Source: Eubacteriales bacterium
Lineage (GTDB): Bacteria; Bacillota; Clostridia; Lachnospirales; Lachnospiraceae
Length of the DNA: 64,000 nucleotides
Assembly (NCBI GenBank): GCA_030539395.1
Contig: JAUNSC010000001.1
Span: 124,001 to 188,000, forward strand
Direction of reading: 5' to 3'
This document shows, piece after piece, positions 18,418 to 26,044 of the stretch. A program made the position numbers and the translations under genes. Below the pieces are notes generated by a model. The model saw only the letters and a program-made list of their open reading frames with translations, searched no databases and was not told where the DNA came from. Position 1 is the first letter of the stretch, and the number at the start of each line of letters is the position of its first letter.

Positions 18418-20649
18418 ATGGGGATTAATTTCAACAAAAACACAGGAGAATTCCATTTGTATAATGACAACATCAGTTATCTGATGAAAATTATGCGAAA
18501 CGGTCAGATGGGACAGCTTTATTTTGGAAAAAGGGTGCCTCAGAAGGATAATTATGATTATCTTACTGAGAACAGGTACCGTCCGGTAAGTGCCTATGTA
18601 TATGACAATGAATATTCGTTTTCACTGGAGCATTTAAAACAGGAGTATCCGTCATACGGAACAACAGATTTCCGCATGCCTGCGCTGGAAATACTTCAGC
18701 AAAATGGCAGCAGAATTACAGACTTCAAATATGTTTCCCACAAACAATATAAAGGAAAACCTGCACTGAAAGGATTGCCTGCAACTTATACGGAATCTGA
18801 TGATGAGGCAGACACACTGGAGATCCTTTTAAGAGATGAACTTCTTCAGGCAGAGATGACATTAATTTATACAGTTTTCGGCAAAGAAAATGCCATTGCA
18901 AGAAGTGTGTGTTTTGAAAATAAAGGCAAAGAAAAATATCAGATCACGAGAGCAATGAGCCTTTCTCTTGATCTGCCGGATGATGAATATGAGTGGGTAC
19001 AGTTTTCAGGTGCATGGGGAAGGGAGCGCTATGTAAAGACAAGACGCCTGCAGCAGGGAGTACAGTCTGTCAGCAGTACGAGAGGTGCTTCCAGCCATCA
19101 TCAGAATCCATTTGTGATACTTAAGCGTCCGACAGCAGACGAATTCCAGGGAGAGGTAATGGGATTTTCCCTTGTTTACAGTGGTAATTTTCTGGCACAG
19201 GCAGAGGTGGATACCTATAATGTCACACGAATGATGATTGGAATCAATCCATTTGGATTTTCATGGTGCTTAAGTCCGGGAGAGGAATTCCAGACTCCGG
19301 AGGCCGTTATGGTATATTCTGCAGAAGGTATGAATGGAATGAGCCAGACTTTCCACAGACTGTATCGTACCAGGCTTGCAAGAGGATACTGGAGGGATAA
19401 AGAAAGACCGGTACTTTTAAATAACTGGGAAGCAACCTATTTTGATTTTACTGAAGAAAAACTGCTTGAGATTGCAAAGAATGCAAAAGCGGACGGCGTA
19501 GAATTGTTTGTTCTTGATGACGGCTGGTTCAGCACCCGCTGCGGAGAGACCAGTGGTCTCGGTGACTGGTGGCCGAATATGGAACGCCTGCCGGGAGGGA
19601 TAAAAGGACTTTCCGAAAAAGTTGAGGCCATGGGATTGAAATTTGGTCTCTGGTTTGAGCTGGAGATGGTAAACAGGGACAGTGAACTGTACCGTGCGCA
19701 TCCGGACTGGATTCTCCATACTCCGAACAGACATGCTTCTCATGGCAGAAAGCAATATGTTCTGGATTTTTCCAGAAAAGAAGTGGTGGATTACATTTAT
19801 GAGATGGTGGCAAAAATCCTGAGAGAATCAAAGATTTCGTATATCAAATGGGATATGAACCGCAACATTACAGAATGTTTTTCTGCAGGGTATCCGGCAG
19901 AGCAGCAGGGTGAAATTTTCCATCGCTATATATTGGGATTATATGATCTGTATGACAGGCTGAATACTGAGTTCCCTGAAATTCTTTTTGAGTCATGTGC
20001 AAGCGGTGGCGGAAGATTTGACCCGGGTCTTTTATACTATGCTCCCCAGTGCTGGACAAGCGATGATACAGATGCATCAGAACGCCAGAAGATTCAGTAT
20101 GGTACATCCTATGCATACCCTGTCAGCTCTATGGGCGCCCATGTTTCTATCACGCCAAATCACCAGCTTAACAGGAGTACACCGCTGAAAACACGCGGTG
20201 ATGTAGCTTGTTTCGGAGCATTTGGTTATGAACTTGATCTGGCAAAGCTGACGGCAGAAGAACGTGAAGTTGTAAGAGAACAGATCCGTTTTGTAAAAAA
20301 ATACAGGAAGCTTATTCATACAGGAACTTTTTACAGACTTCTCAGTCCTTTTGAAGGAAACTTCACTTCATGGATGGTGGTTTCTGAAGATAAAAAGCAG
20401 GCAATTGTGGCATATTTTAAGACACTCAATGACGTAAACCGTGAATACCGGAAGCTCAGACTGAAGGGACTGGATGAGAATCTGTTATATCATATTATTG
20501 AGGAAGAAACAGATACAGGCAGCTTTTATGGGAGCGAGCTGATGAATATCGGTATGGTTACAACAGATGCATCAGCAGGAGAAGCGCCTATAGGTGAAAA
20601 AGCATGCTGCGATTTCTGGTCGAGGATTATCGTTTTGAAATCAGAATAA
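18418..20649 (+). CDS. Alpha-galactosidase, glycoside hydrolase family 36
   Basis: Removes alpha-1,6-galactose from raffinose, stachyose or melibiose; cytoplasmic, 743 aa, the usual length of the tetrameric GH36 enzymes. An N-terminal beta-sandwich (1-330) precedes the barrel. Visible catalytic features are 'FVLDDGWF', nucleophile Asp479 in YIKWDMNRN, 'ESCASGGGRFD' and the acid/base region TSDDTDASE (about 548-552). SD GGAGGGTG lies 7 nt before the ATG. It may be co-transcribed with the AAA+ ATPase (26 bp gap). With GH31 and lacZ nearby it points to plant oligosaccharide and lactose use. Confidence 0.95.
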   Translation: MGINFNKNTGEFHLYNDNISYLMKIMRNGQMGQLYFGKRVPQKDNYDYLTENRYRPVSAYVYDNEYSFSLEHLKQEYPSYGTTDFRMPALEILQQNGSRITDFKYVSHKQYKGKPALKGLPATYTESDDEADTLEILLRDELLQAEMTLIYTVFGKENAIARSVCFENKGKEKYQITRAMSLSLDLPDDEYEWVQFSGAWGRERYVKTRRLQQGVQSVSSTRGASSHHQNPFVILKRPTADEFQGEVMGFSLVYSGNFLAQAEVDTYNVTRMMIGINPFGFSWCLSPGEEFQTPEAVMVYSAEGMNGMSQTFHRLYRTRLARGYWRDKERPVLLNNWEATYFDFTEEKLLEIAKNAKADGVELFVLDDGWFSTRCGETSGLGDWWPNMERLPGGIKGLSEKVEAMGLKFGLWFELEMVNRDSELYRAHPDWILHTPNRHASHGRKQYVLDFSRKEVVDYIYEMVAKILRESKISYIKWDMNRNITECFSAGYPAEQQGEIFHRYILGLYDLYDRLNTEFPEILFESCASGGGRFDPGLLYYAPQCWTSDDTDASERQKIQYGTSYAYPVSSMGAHVSITPNHQLNRSTPLKTRGDVACFGAFGYELDLAKLTAEEREVVREQIRFVKKYRKLIHTGTFYRLLSPFEGNFTSWMVVSEDKKQAIVAYFKTLNDVNREYRKLRLKGLDENLLYHIIEEETDTGSFYGSELMNIGMVTTDASAGEAPIGEKACCDFWSRIIVLKSE

Positions 20650-20659
20650 TGGAAAAGTC

Positions 20660-20689
20660 TTGACATAAATCAAACACTTATGATATAGT
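20660..20689 (+). promoter_or_regulatory. Promoter downstream of the GH36 gene
   Basis: TTGACA (20660-20665), 18-bp spacer, TATAGT (20684-20689). The predicted transcript starts only a few bases before the hairpin at 20702, so it may be mostly terminated or give a short RNA before reaching the DUF2325 gene. Confidence 0.55.
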
Positions 20690-20701
20690 AGATACAAAGT
20701 T

Positions 20702-20732
20702 AGCGGGCACTAATTGACTTGGCCCGCTTTAC
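20702..20732 (+). terminator. Hairpin, probable terminator or attenuator
   Basis: AGCGGGC / GCCCGCT stem of 7 bp with a 13-nt loop, followed by TTACTTT. It can end GH36 transcripts and would also lie at the very 5' end of RNA from the promoter at 20660. Confidence 0.6.
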
Positions 20733-20790
20733 TTTAGAATGGCGGTTAGTCCAATCTAACCACAAACATATTCTAATACACATGATGACA

Positions 20791-20845
20791 GGATTGTGGG
20801 AGTGCGAAGCACGAAACAATCCGTAAGGCATCTTTTGCCCCCAAC
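20791..20845 (+). repeat. Conserved intergenic structured element, copy 2
   Basis: Near-copy of 4841-4895. Here the outer stem is perfect, GGATTGT (20791-20797) with ACAATCC (20816-20822), enclosing GTGC-GAA-GCAC (20802-20812). A second mini-hairpin GGCA/TGCC follows. Similarity to copy 1 runs on to the ribosome binding site of the next gene. Confidence 0.6.
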
Positions 20846-20876
20846 ATTATACATATAAAAGGAAGGAAGACAGATT

Positions 20877-21155
20877 ATGAGTGTTGTGATTATAGGCGGA
20901 CATGAACGGATGGAGACGCAGTATAAGGATATCTGCAAAAAATATAAGTGCAAAGCAAAAGTATTTACAAAGATGAAGGCAAACTTAAAAGAACTGATAG
21001 GATGTCCGGATTTAATTATCCTTTTTACGGCAACAGCATCTCATAAGATGGTACATTGTGCTGTGGCAGAATCAAGCCGCAACAATATTGCGATTGAGCG
21101 GTCCCATACAAGCAGTGCCACTGCGCTGAAAGGAATCCTTGAGCAGTATGTATAA
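20877..21155 (+). CDS. DUF2325 domain protein
   Basis: 92 aa cytoplasmic protein that is essentially one DUF2325 domain: 'VVIIGGHERMETQY' at the N-terminus, then Cys-containing segments (Cys31, Cys35, Cys50, Cys68) and 'IAIERSHTSSATALKGIL' at the end. The family has a Rossmann-like look and unknown function. SD AAGGAAGGAAG precedes ATG 20877. Monocistronic; a strong terminator follows. Confidence 0.8.
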   Translation: MSVVIIGGHERMETQYKDICKKYKCKAKVFTKMKANLKELIGCPDLIILFTATASHKMVHCAVAESSRNNIAIERSHTSSATALKGILEQYV

Positions 21156-21189
21156 GTATGAAAAATGATTCGAAAGAGATTGTGAAAGA

Positions 21190-21228
21190 AATCGTAACCG
21201 TAGAGACGAAAGGTTACGATTTTTTTTG
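21190..21228 (+). terminator. Intrinsic terminator after the DUF2325 gene
   Basis: Perfect 10-bp stem AATCGTAACC / GGTTACGATT, 12-nt loop, followed by a long T run. Confidence 0.9.
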
Positions 21229-21246
21229 TTTTTTTTCATGAGAGTA

Positions 21247-21286
21247 TTGACAATACTGTTTCAACTGTATATACTGAATATATACA
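21247..21286 (+). promoter_or_regulatory. Promoter and palindromic operator of GntR/ABC module 1
   Basis: TTGACA (21247-21252), 17-bp spacer, TATACT (21270-21275). A perfect 8-bp inverted repeat TGTATATA-N5-TATATACA (21266-21286) covers the -10 and start site, the expected place for autorepression by the GntR protein downstream. Confidence 0.75.
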
Positions 21287-21357
21287 ACATAACGGAAATA
21301 ACAGTTGGCGCCGGAAAGATATTGTTTAGAAGTGCAATTGCAGAAAAGGGGAACAAA

Positions 21358-21732
21358 TTGAATATTTTTATTGATAACAAAAGCGGTACACCTATTTATA
21401 ACCAGATTTATAACCAGATTAAATCGCAGATCATAAGCGGAACGCTGATGGAAGATATGGCTTTGCCTTCCATAAGAAATCTGGCGAAGGATCTGCGGAT
21501 CAGCGTTATTACTACCAAGCGGGCATATGACGAGCTGGAAAGAGAGGGATTTATCTATACGCTTCCGGCTAAAGGATGCTTTGTAGCACCCAGAAATGTG
21601 GAACTGCTCAGGGAGGAAAATCTGAAGAAAATTGAAAATCTCATGCAGGAGATCCTGCATCTGTCTGCATCCTGCAGTCTGAGCAGAGAAGAACTTATGG
21701 AAATGTTTCGTGTCATGACAGATGAGCAATAG
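21358..21732 (+). CDS. GntR-family regulator (YtrA subfamily)
   Basis: 124 aa. The N-terminal winged helix has 'IYNQIYNQIKSQIISGTL', 'LPSIRNLAKDLRIS' and 'AYDELEREGFIYTLPAKGCFV', followed by a short helical C-terminal tail. The small size and ABC genes behind it are typical of YtrA regulators, which repress exporter operons. I start at TTG 21358 behind AAAGGGGA; the longer reading from 21226 would begin before the promoter. First gene of a three-gene operon. Confidence 0.88.
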   Translation: MNIFIDNKSGTPIYNQIYNQIKSQIISGTLMEDMALPSIRNLAKDLRISVITTKRAYDELEREGFIYTLPAKGCFVAPRNVELLREENLKKIENLMQEILHLSASCSLSREELMEMFRVMTDEQ

Positions 21733-21755
21733 TATATAATATTTCGGAGGAAAAG

Positions 21756-22601
21756 ATGATGAATGCATTGGAGATCAGGAATCTGACAAAAAAATATCCG
21801 GGATTTACGCTGGATCATATCAATCTTGTTTTGCCATACGGCTGTATCATGGGTCTCATTGGAGAAAACGGTGCGGGAAAGACAACAACAATAAAGTTGA
21901 TTTTAGATGCAGTCAGAAGAGACGAAGGAACCATTACCATTCTTGGAAAAGATAACAGGGATAATCTGAAACTTTTAAAAGAGGATATTGGTGTTGTGAT
22001 GGATGAGATGGGGATTTCAGAATGTCTTAACGCAAAACAGACGGGTAATATTATGAAAGCAACATTTAAAAACTGGGATTGCAGGGTTTACAGTGAATTA
22101 CTGCAGAAATTGTCTGTTCCCACGGAAAAAAAGTTTAAAGAATTTTCAAAGGGAATGAAAATGAAATTAAGCATTGCGATCGCTTTGTCACATCATGCAA
22201 AATTGCTGATTTTGGATGAAGCTGCCAGTGGGCTTGATCCGGTGGTCCGCGATGAGGTTCTTGATATTTTGAGTGAGTTTACAAGAGAGGAAGATCATGC
22301 AATTTTATTTTCCTCCCACATTGTAAGTGATCTGGAAAAGCTGTGTGATTATATCGCATTTCTGCATAAAGGAAAGCTGATGTTATGTGAAGAAAAAGAT
22401 TTGTTGATGGAAAAATACGGTATGATCCATTGCAGCAAAGAAAAATTTTCAGAACTGGACTATTCTGCCATATTGGGGAAAAAAGTATCACCATATGGGA
22501 TAGAGGCTATGGTTCTCCGTGACAGAGTGCCTTCAGATATGGACATCAGTCCGGTTGATATTGAACAATTATTTGTATTTATGGTAAAGGAGGAAAAATA
22601 A
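21756..22601 (+). CDS. ABC exporter ATPase (YtrB/BcrA type)
   Basis: 281 aa. Walker A GENGAGKTTT, 'FSKGMKMKLSIAIALSHH' as signature region, Walker B 'LLILDEAASGLDPV', switch 'FSSHIVSDLEKL', then a C-terminal extension typical of exporter ATPases. Pairs with the ABC-2 permease that follows with a 1-nt gap. Start ATG 21756; a second ATG at 21759 is as well placed behind GGAGG. The substrate is unknown; YtrA-regulated ABC systems often respond to cell wall antibiotics (family knowledge). Confidence 0.9.
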   Translation: MMNALEIRNLTKKYPGFTLDHINLVLPYGCIMGLIGENGAGKTTTIKLILDAVRRDEGTITILGKDNRDNLKLLKEDIGVVMDEMGISECLNAKQTGNIMKATFKNWDCRVYSELLQKLSVPTEKKFKEFSKGMKMKLSIAIALSHHAKLLILDEAASGLDPVVRDEVLDILSEFTREEDHAILFSSHIVSDLEKLCDYIAFLHKGKLMLCEEKDLLMEKYGMIHCSKEKFSELDYSAILGKKVSPYGIEAMVLRDRVPSDMDISPVDIEQLFVFMVKEEK

Positions 22602-22602
22602 A

Positions 22603-23241
22603 ATGAAAGGTCTTTTGTTAAAAGATATTTATATGGCATCAAAGTATTGCAGGGCATTTTTGTTTATTATAATTATTTTCATCGGGACATCATTTGTTGA
22701 GTCTGATAATACATTTTTTATGGTATATACAGTGCTGATGGTAAGCTTGATTCCAATGACACTTTTAAGTTATGATGAAAGAGAAAAATGGGATAAATCC
22801 TGCATCATGCTTCCTTACAGCCGTGCTCAGATCGTTTCCGGAAAATATCTTTTTGGAATTCTGGCCACGTTGAGTGTGGTAATTCTTGACAGTGCTGCGT
22901 TGGCGGTATCAATGTTTGGGAATGGGACCTTTGCACCGGAGCGGTTTTTGACAACCGTGTCTATGCTGGTGATTATCGGATTGATCGCTCCGTCATTTGT
23001 AATGCCCTTTGCTTTTAAATTTGGAACGGAAAAGGGAAGAATCGCATATTACATTGTAATTATTTTCGTATTTGCTTTTGGCGGGATTGCAGGTATGCAA
23101 ATGTCTGCCGGTACAAGAAATCATTTACTTACAAGGATTTTTTCAAATTCCGGAATATGTGGATTTGCGATTGGGGCGATGCTCGTTTTTGGTGTTTCCT
23201 GGTGGCTGTCAATTCGTTTGTATGAGAGGCGGGAAATATAA
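22603..23241 (+). CDS. ABC-2 type exporter permease
   Basis: 212 aa with about six hydrophobic segments (first at 19-32, last at 185-204). The stretch 'LISYDEREKWDKSCIMLPYSR'-like region (about residues 57-75) is the conserved loop of the ABC-2 permease 5 family: polar residues E, K, W, D and YSR are visible. Functions with the upstream ATPase. It is probably the last regulated gene of module 1, although two more genes follow with almost no gap. Confidence 0.82.
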   Translation: MKGLLLKDIYMASKYCRAFLFIIIIFIGTSFVESDNTFFMVYTVLMVSLIPMTLLSYDEREKWDKSCIMLPYSRAQIVSGKYLFGILATLSVVILDSAALAVSMFGNGTFAPERFLTTVSMLVIIGLIAPSFVMPFAFKFGTEKGRIAYYIVIIFVFAFGGIAGMQMSAGTRNHLLTRIFSNSGICGFAIGAMLVFGVSWWLSIRLYERREI

Positions 23242-23254
23242 TATGGAGGAAAAA

Positions 23255-23512
23255 ATGATTGAAAAAATGCTGCCTTTTCAGTTTGTCAAAAAGTCTCCCT
23301 TTTATGGAAGCTGGAAAGGGATGAATTACCGGATTATTGCAAAAGAGGGAAAACTGGAAACATGTGTATTTCCGGGACCCTATATATTTGATAAAACCCC
23401 GGAGGAGAAAAAAACATACGCCATATTTGATTTTTCGGAAGAAGGATATGATGCGGCAATAGATTTCCTGAACAAAGAATTTAGAACTGGAGAATGGAGG
23501 AAGAAGGCATGA
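23255..23512 (+). CDS. Small uncharacterised protein paired with a DUF2974 hydrolase
   Basis: 85 aa, soluble, basic at both ends. Visible conserved-looking elements are 'YGSWKGMNYRI', a 'FPGPYIFDKTPEE' core and 'FSEEGYDAAIDFLN'. I cannot assign a family function. The start is uncertain: ATG 23255 has GGAGGA 4 nt away; ATG 23243 in frame is weaker. The stop overlaps the next ATG (ATGA), so it is coupled to the DUF2974 gene, and only a few bases separate it from the ABC permease, so all may share one mRNA. Confidence 0.7.
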   Translation: MIEKMLPFQFVKKSPFYGSWKGMNYRIIAKEGKLETCVFPGPYIFDKTPEEKKTYAIFDFSEEGYDAAIDFLNKEFRTGEWRKKA

Positions 23513-24627
23513 ATTTTATTGATTATATTCAGTGGAGGGGAGATCTTTCACTGGTACAATCCCCTTTTAATGAGGTAGATAATCTGATCTTATCATATCT
23601 TTCCTATGTCAATCTTGACGGGATTGCCCCGGGACCGGGAGAGGGACAGATGACAGTGAAAGAGATATCCGACTGTTTTTTCTCAATATATATGGAAGAA
23701 GATTTAAAACGTGATAAATCTTTTATCAGGATGACTCCGTATATGATGAAAGATATGGCGGATTCCAGACGTTTTGGCGGGGCGGTTATTCAGAATTATG
23801 TGAATAAAATAGAGGAAGATGCAGTTCTTCAGTTCTGCGCTCTGGAAATTCTTCTTGAGGATGGAACGTCATATATAAGTTTTCGCGGAACGGATGATAC
23901 CATAGTTGGCTGGAAAGAGGATTTTCAGCTTTGCAATGGCGTGGTTCCGGCAGAGAAGGAAGCAGCTGCCTATTTAAATCTTGTGGGCGGACAGTCGAAG
24001 CGTCCTTTGAGGGTTGGCGGACATTCAAAAGGGGGAAATCTCGCTATTTATGCATCGGTAGACTGTGATGAGACGGTTCAGGAGAAGATTTTAGAAATAT
24101 TTAATAATGATGGCCCGGGTTTTGCGAAAGAAGTTCTGGATACTCCGGCTCTTGCCAGAATGTGTTCTAAAATGAAACGGATCATCCCGGAATCATCTGT
24201 GATTGGCATGCTGCTGGAGCATGTGACGGAGCCGGTTATTATTAAAAGTTCCCAGAAGGGTATCCTGCAGCATGACGGATTTTCGTGGGAGGTATTGGGG
24301 AGATCTTTTGTGCGGTGTGAGGAGCGCAGTAATATGTCCAGAGTATTTGACAAAACCCTGCGCGGCTGGATAGATGGGATGGAACCTTGTCAGAGGGATG
24401 ATTTTATCAATGCGCTTTTCTCTGTTCTGGAGGCACCGGGGGTAATGACCCTGACAGAACTGCAGGATGGCGGAGTGAAAAACATCAGAGCGATGCTCAG
24501 GCAAATGGAAAGTCTGACACCGGAATCCAGAAAGATTGTGGAAGAACTTTTAAAGGGTTTTATAAGCAATTGGACAGAATACTTTACAAATAGAGATTTG
24601 ATGGACGTACCATGGCATAGATCTTAA
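23509..24627 (+). CDS. DUF2974 (Mbeg1-like) alpha/beta hydrolase
   Basis: 372 aa, cytoplasmic (no signal or membrane segment). Residues 120-135 hold 'YISFRGTDDTIVGWKEDF', the oxyanion-side motif of lipase-like enzymes, and the nucleophile elbow is GHSKGGN (Ser in GHSKG). This is the classical Mbeg1-like pattern, with substrate unknown but lipids or acyl esters likely. It is translationally coupled to the small protein before it. The hairpin at 24610-24641 overlaps its stop codon. Confidence 0.85.
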   Translation: MNFIDYIQWRGDLSLVQSPFNEVDNLILSYLSYVNLDGIAPGPGEGQMTVKEISDCFFSIYMEEDLKRDKSFIRMTPYMMKDMADSRRFGGAVIQNYVNKIEEDAVLQFCALEILLEDGTSYISFRGTDDTIVGWKEDFQLCNGVVPAEKEAAAYLNLVGGQSKRPLRVGGHSKGGNLAIYASVDCDETVQEKILEIFNNDGPGFAKEVLDTPALARMCSKMKRIIPESSVIGMLLEHVTEPVIIKSSQKGILQHDGFSWEVLGRSFVRCEERSNMSRVFDKTLRGWIDGMEPCQRDDFINALFSVLEAPGVMTLTELQDGGVKNIRAMLRQMESLTPESRKIVEELLKGFISNWTEYFTNRDLMDVPWHRS

Positions 24628-24645
24628 AAATCATGCCATGGAGCT
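24610..24645 (+). terminator. Hairpin overlapping the DUF2974 stop codon
   Basis: Perfect 9-bp stem CCATGGCAT / ATGCCATGG with a 14-nt loop, then AGCTTTTCTCTT. A moderate terminator directly before the next promoter. Confidence 0.6.
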
Positions 24646-24651
24646 TTTCTC

Positions 24652-24704
24652 TTGACATATGTGCAGGGTTGGTGTATTATTAGTGTACTAGTACAAATAA
24701 TACA
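24652..24704 (+). promoter_or_regulatory. Promoter and operator of GntR/ABC module 2
   Basis: TTGACA (24652-24657), 17-bp spacer, TATTAT (24675-24680). A long inverted repeat TGTATTATT (24673-24681) / AATAATACA (24696-24704) encloses the palindrome TGTACTAGTACA. It covers the -10 and start site, as expected for a YtrA-type repressor. It differs from the operator of module 1. Confidence 0.78.
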
Positions 24705-24737
24705 CATAATACAGTATAAAATGAGAAAGGAGAAGGA

Positions 24738-25145
24738 ATGATCTATATTGATTATAAAGACCGAAGGCCTATTTATGAACAGATTGTGGAACGGTTTCAA
24801 ATGCTGATTGTAAAGGGTGTGCTGGAAGCAGACAGTCAGATGCCTTCAGTACGTGAACTTGCCACAACGCTGGCTGTTAATCCCAATACTGTGCAGAAAG
24901 CCTATGCCATATTAGAACAGAATGGTTTCATTTATCCGGTGAAGGGCCGCGGCAATTTTGTTACAGGGGGAGAACGGCTGATAAAGGAAAAGCAGGAGAC
25001 CCATTTAAAAGAATTTCGGAAAATCGTCTGGCAGGCGGAGGAACTTGGAATAGCTCAGGAGAAATTGCAGGAGAATATCCGTCAGATTTATGCGGAAGCA
25101 GCAGGGAAAAAGGGCACAAACAATGAGCAGGAGGGGATGGCATGA
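24738..25145 (+). CDS. GntR-family regulator (YtrA subfamily), module 2
   Basis: 135 aa: 'YKDRRPIYEQIVERF' opening, helix-turn-helix 'MPSVRELATTLAVNPNTV', wing 'NGFIYPVKGRGNFV', short coiled C-terminus. SD GAAAGGAGAAGG precedes the ATG. The gene ends inside the start of the next ATPase gene (ATGA-type overlap, 4 nt), so the regulator and the exporter are made together and probably autoregulated through the operator at 24673-24704. Confidence 0.9.
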   Translation: MIYIDYKDRRPIYEQIVERFQMLIVKGVLEADSQMPSVRELATTLAVNPNTVQKAYAILEQNGFIYPVKGRGNFVTGGERLIKEKQETHLKEFRKIVWQAEELGIAQEKLQENIRQIYAEAAGKKGTNNEQEGMA

Positions 25146-26044
25146 TAGAAATAAATGATGTAACGAAATGTTTTAACGATATGAAAGCCCTGGACCATGT
25201 AACAGCACAGATAAAAGAAGGAAGTGTTTATGGTGTTGTGGGTACTAATGGTGCAGGGAAATCTACATTGCTCCGGCTGCTTGCCGGAATTTTGAAACCA
25301 GAGGAAGGCCAGGTCAAAGTAGATAATATGGAAATCTTCGAAAATGTGCGGGCAAAAGAACGTATCTGTTATATTGCAGATACTCCGTACTATTTTGCAA
25401 ATGCAAGGGTAATAGATATGATGAACTATTATAAGATCGTCTATCCGGATTTCGAAGAAAAAAGATTTGTAGAATTGTGCGGGAAATTCAATCTGGATAT
25501 GAATCGCAAGCTGGCAGCATTTTCGAAAGGCATGAAAAAACAGGTGTCTGTGCTTTTGGGAATTTGTGCCGGTACAAAGTATCTGCTCTGTGATGAGACA
25601 TTTGACGGACTGGACCCGGTAATAAGGCAGGCGGTAAAAAGCATCTTTATTGATGAAGTGATGAAGCGGGATTTTACACCTGTCATTGCTTCTCATAATC
25701 TGCGTGAGCTGGAAGATATCTGTGACCATGTGGGCCTGCTTCATAAGGGAGGTATCCTCTTTTCCAGAGATATGGAAGATATGAAAGCAGATATTCATAA
25801 AGTGCAGTACGTAATCGGAAATGAGCAGCAGGAACAGCGTATGCTGGGAGAACTGGATGTAATGTCCAGAGAGACAAGAGGAACATTATCCTGTATTACA
25901 GTAAGGGGCAGCAAAGAGGAACTGATTATGGCAATCGAGGCAAGAAAACCGTTATTTTATGAAATCCTTCCTCTTTCCCTGGAAGAAATATTTATCAGTG
26001 AGACGGAGGTGATCGGATATGACATCAAAGACATTATCAGTTAA
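25142..26044 (+). CDS. ABC exporter ATPase, module 2
   Basis: 300 aa. Walker A GTNGAGKST, 'AFSKGMKKQVSVLLGICAGT' signature region, Walker B 'YLLCDETFDGLDPV' (Cys-Asp-Glu instead of the common Leu-Asp-Glu, both acidic residues kept), switch 'ASHNLRELEDI', and a C-terminal domain of about 90 aa. It overlaps the permease gene by 26 nt. Same general class as the module 1 ATPase but only distantly similar. Confidence 0.9.
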   Translation: MIEINDVTKCFNDMKALDHVTAQIKEGSVYGVVGTNGAGKSTLLRLLAGILKPEEGQVKVDNMEIFENVRAKERICYIADTPYYFANARVIDMMNYYKIVYPDFEEKRFVELCGKFNLDMNRKLAAFSKGMKKQVSVLLGICAGTKYLLCDETFDGLDPVIRQAVKSIFIDEVMKRDFTPVIASHNLRELEDICDHVGLLHKGGILFSRDMEDMKADIHKVQYVIGNEQQEQRMLGELDVMSRETRGTLSCITVRGSKEELIMAIEARKPLFYEILPLSLEEIFISETEVIGYDIKDIIS

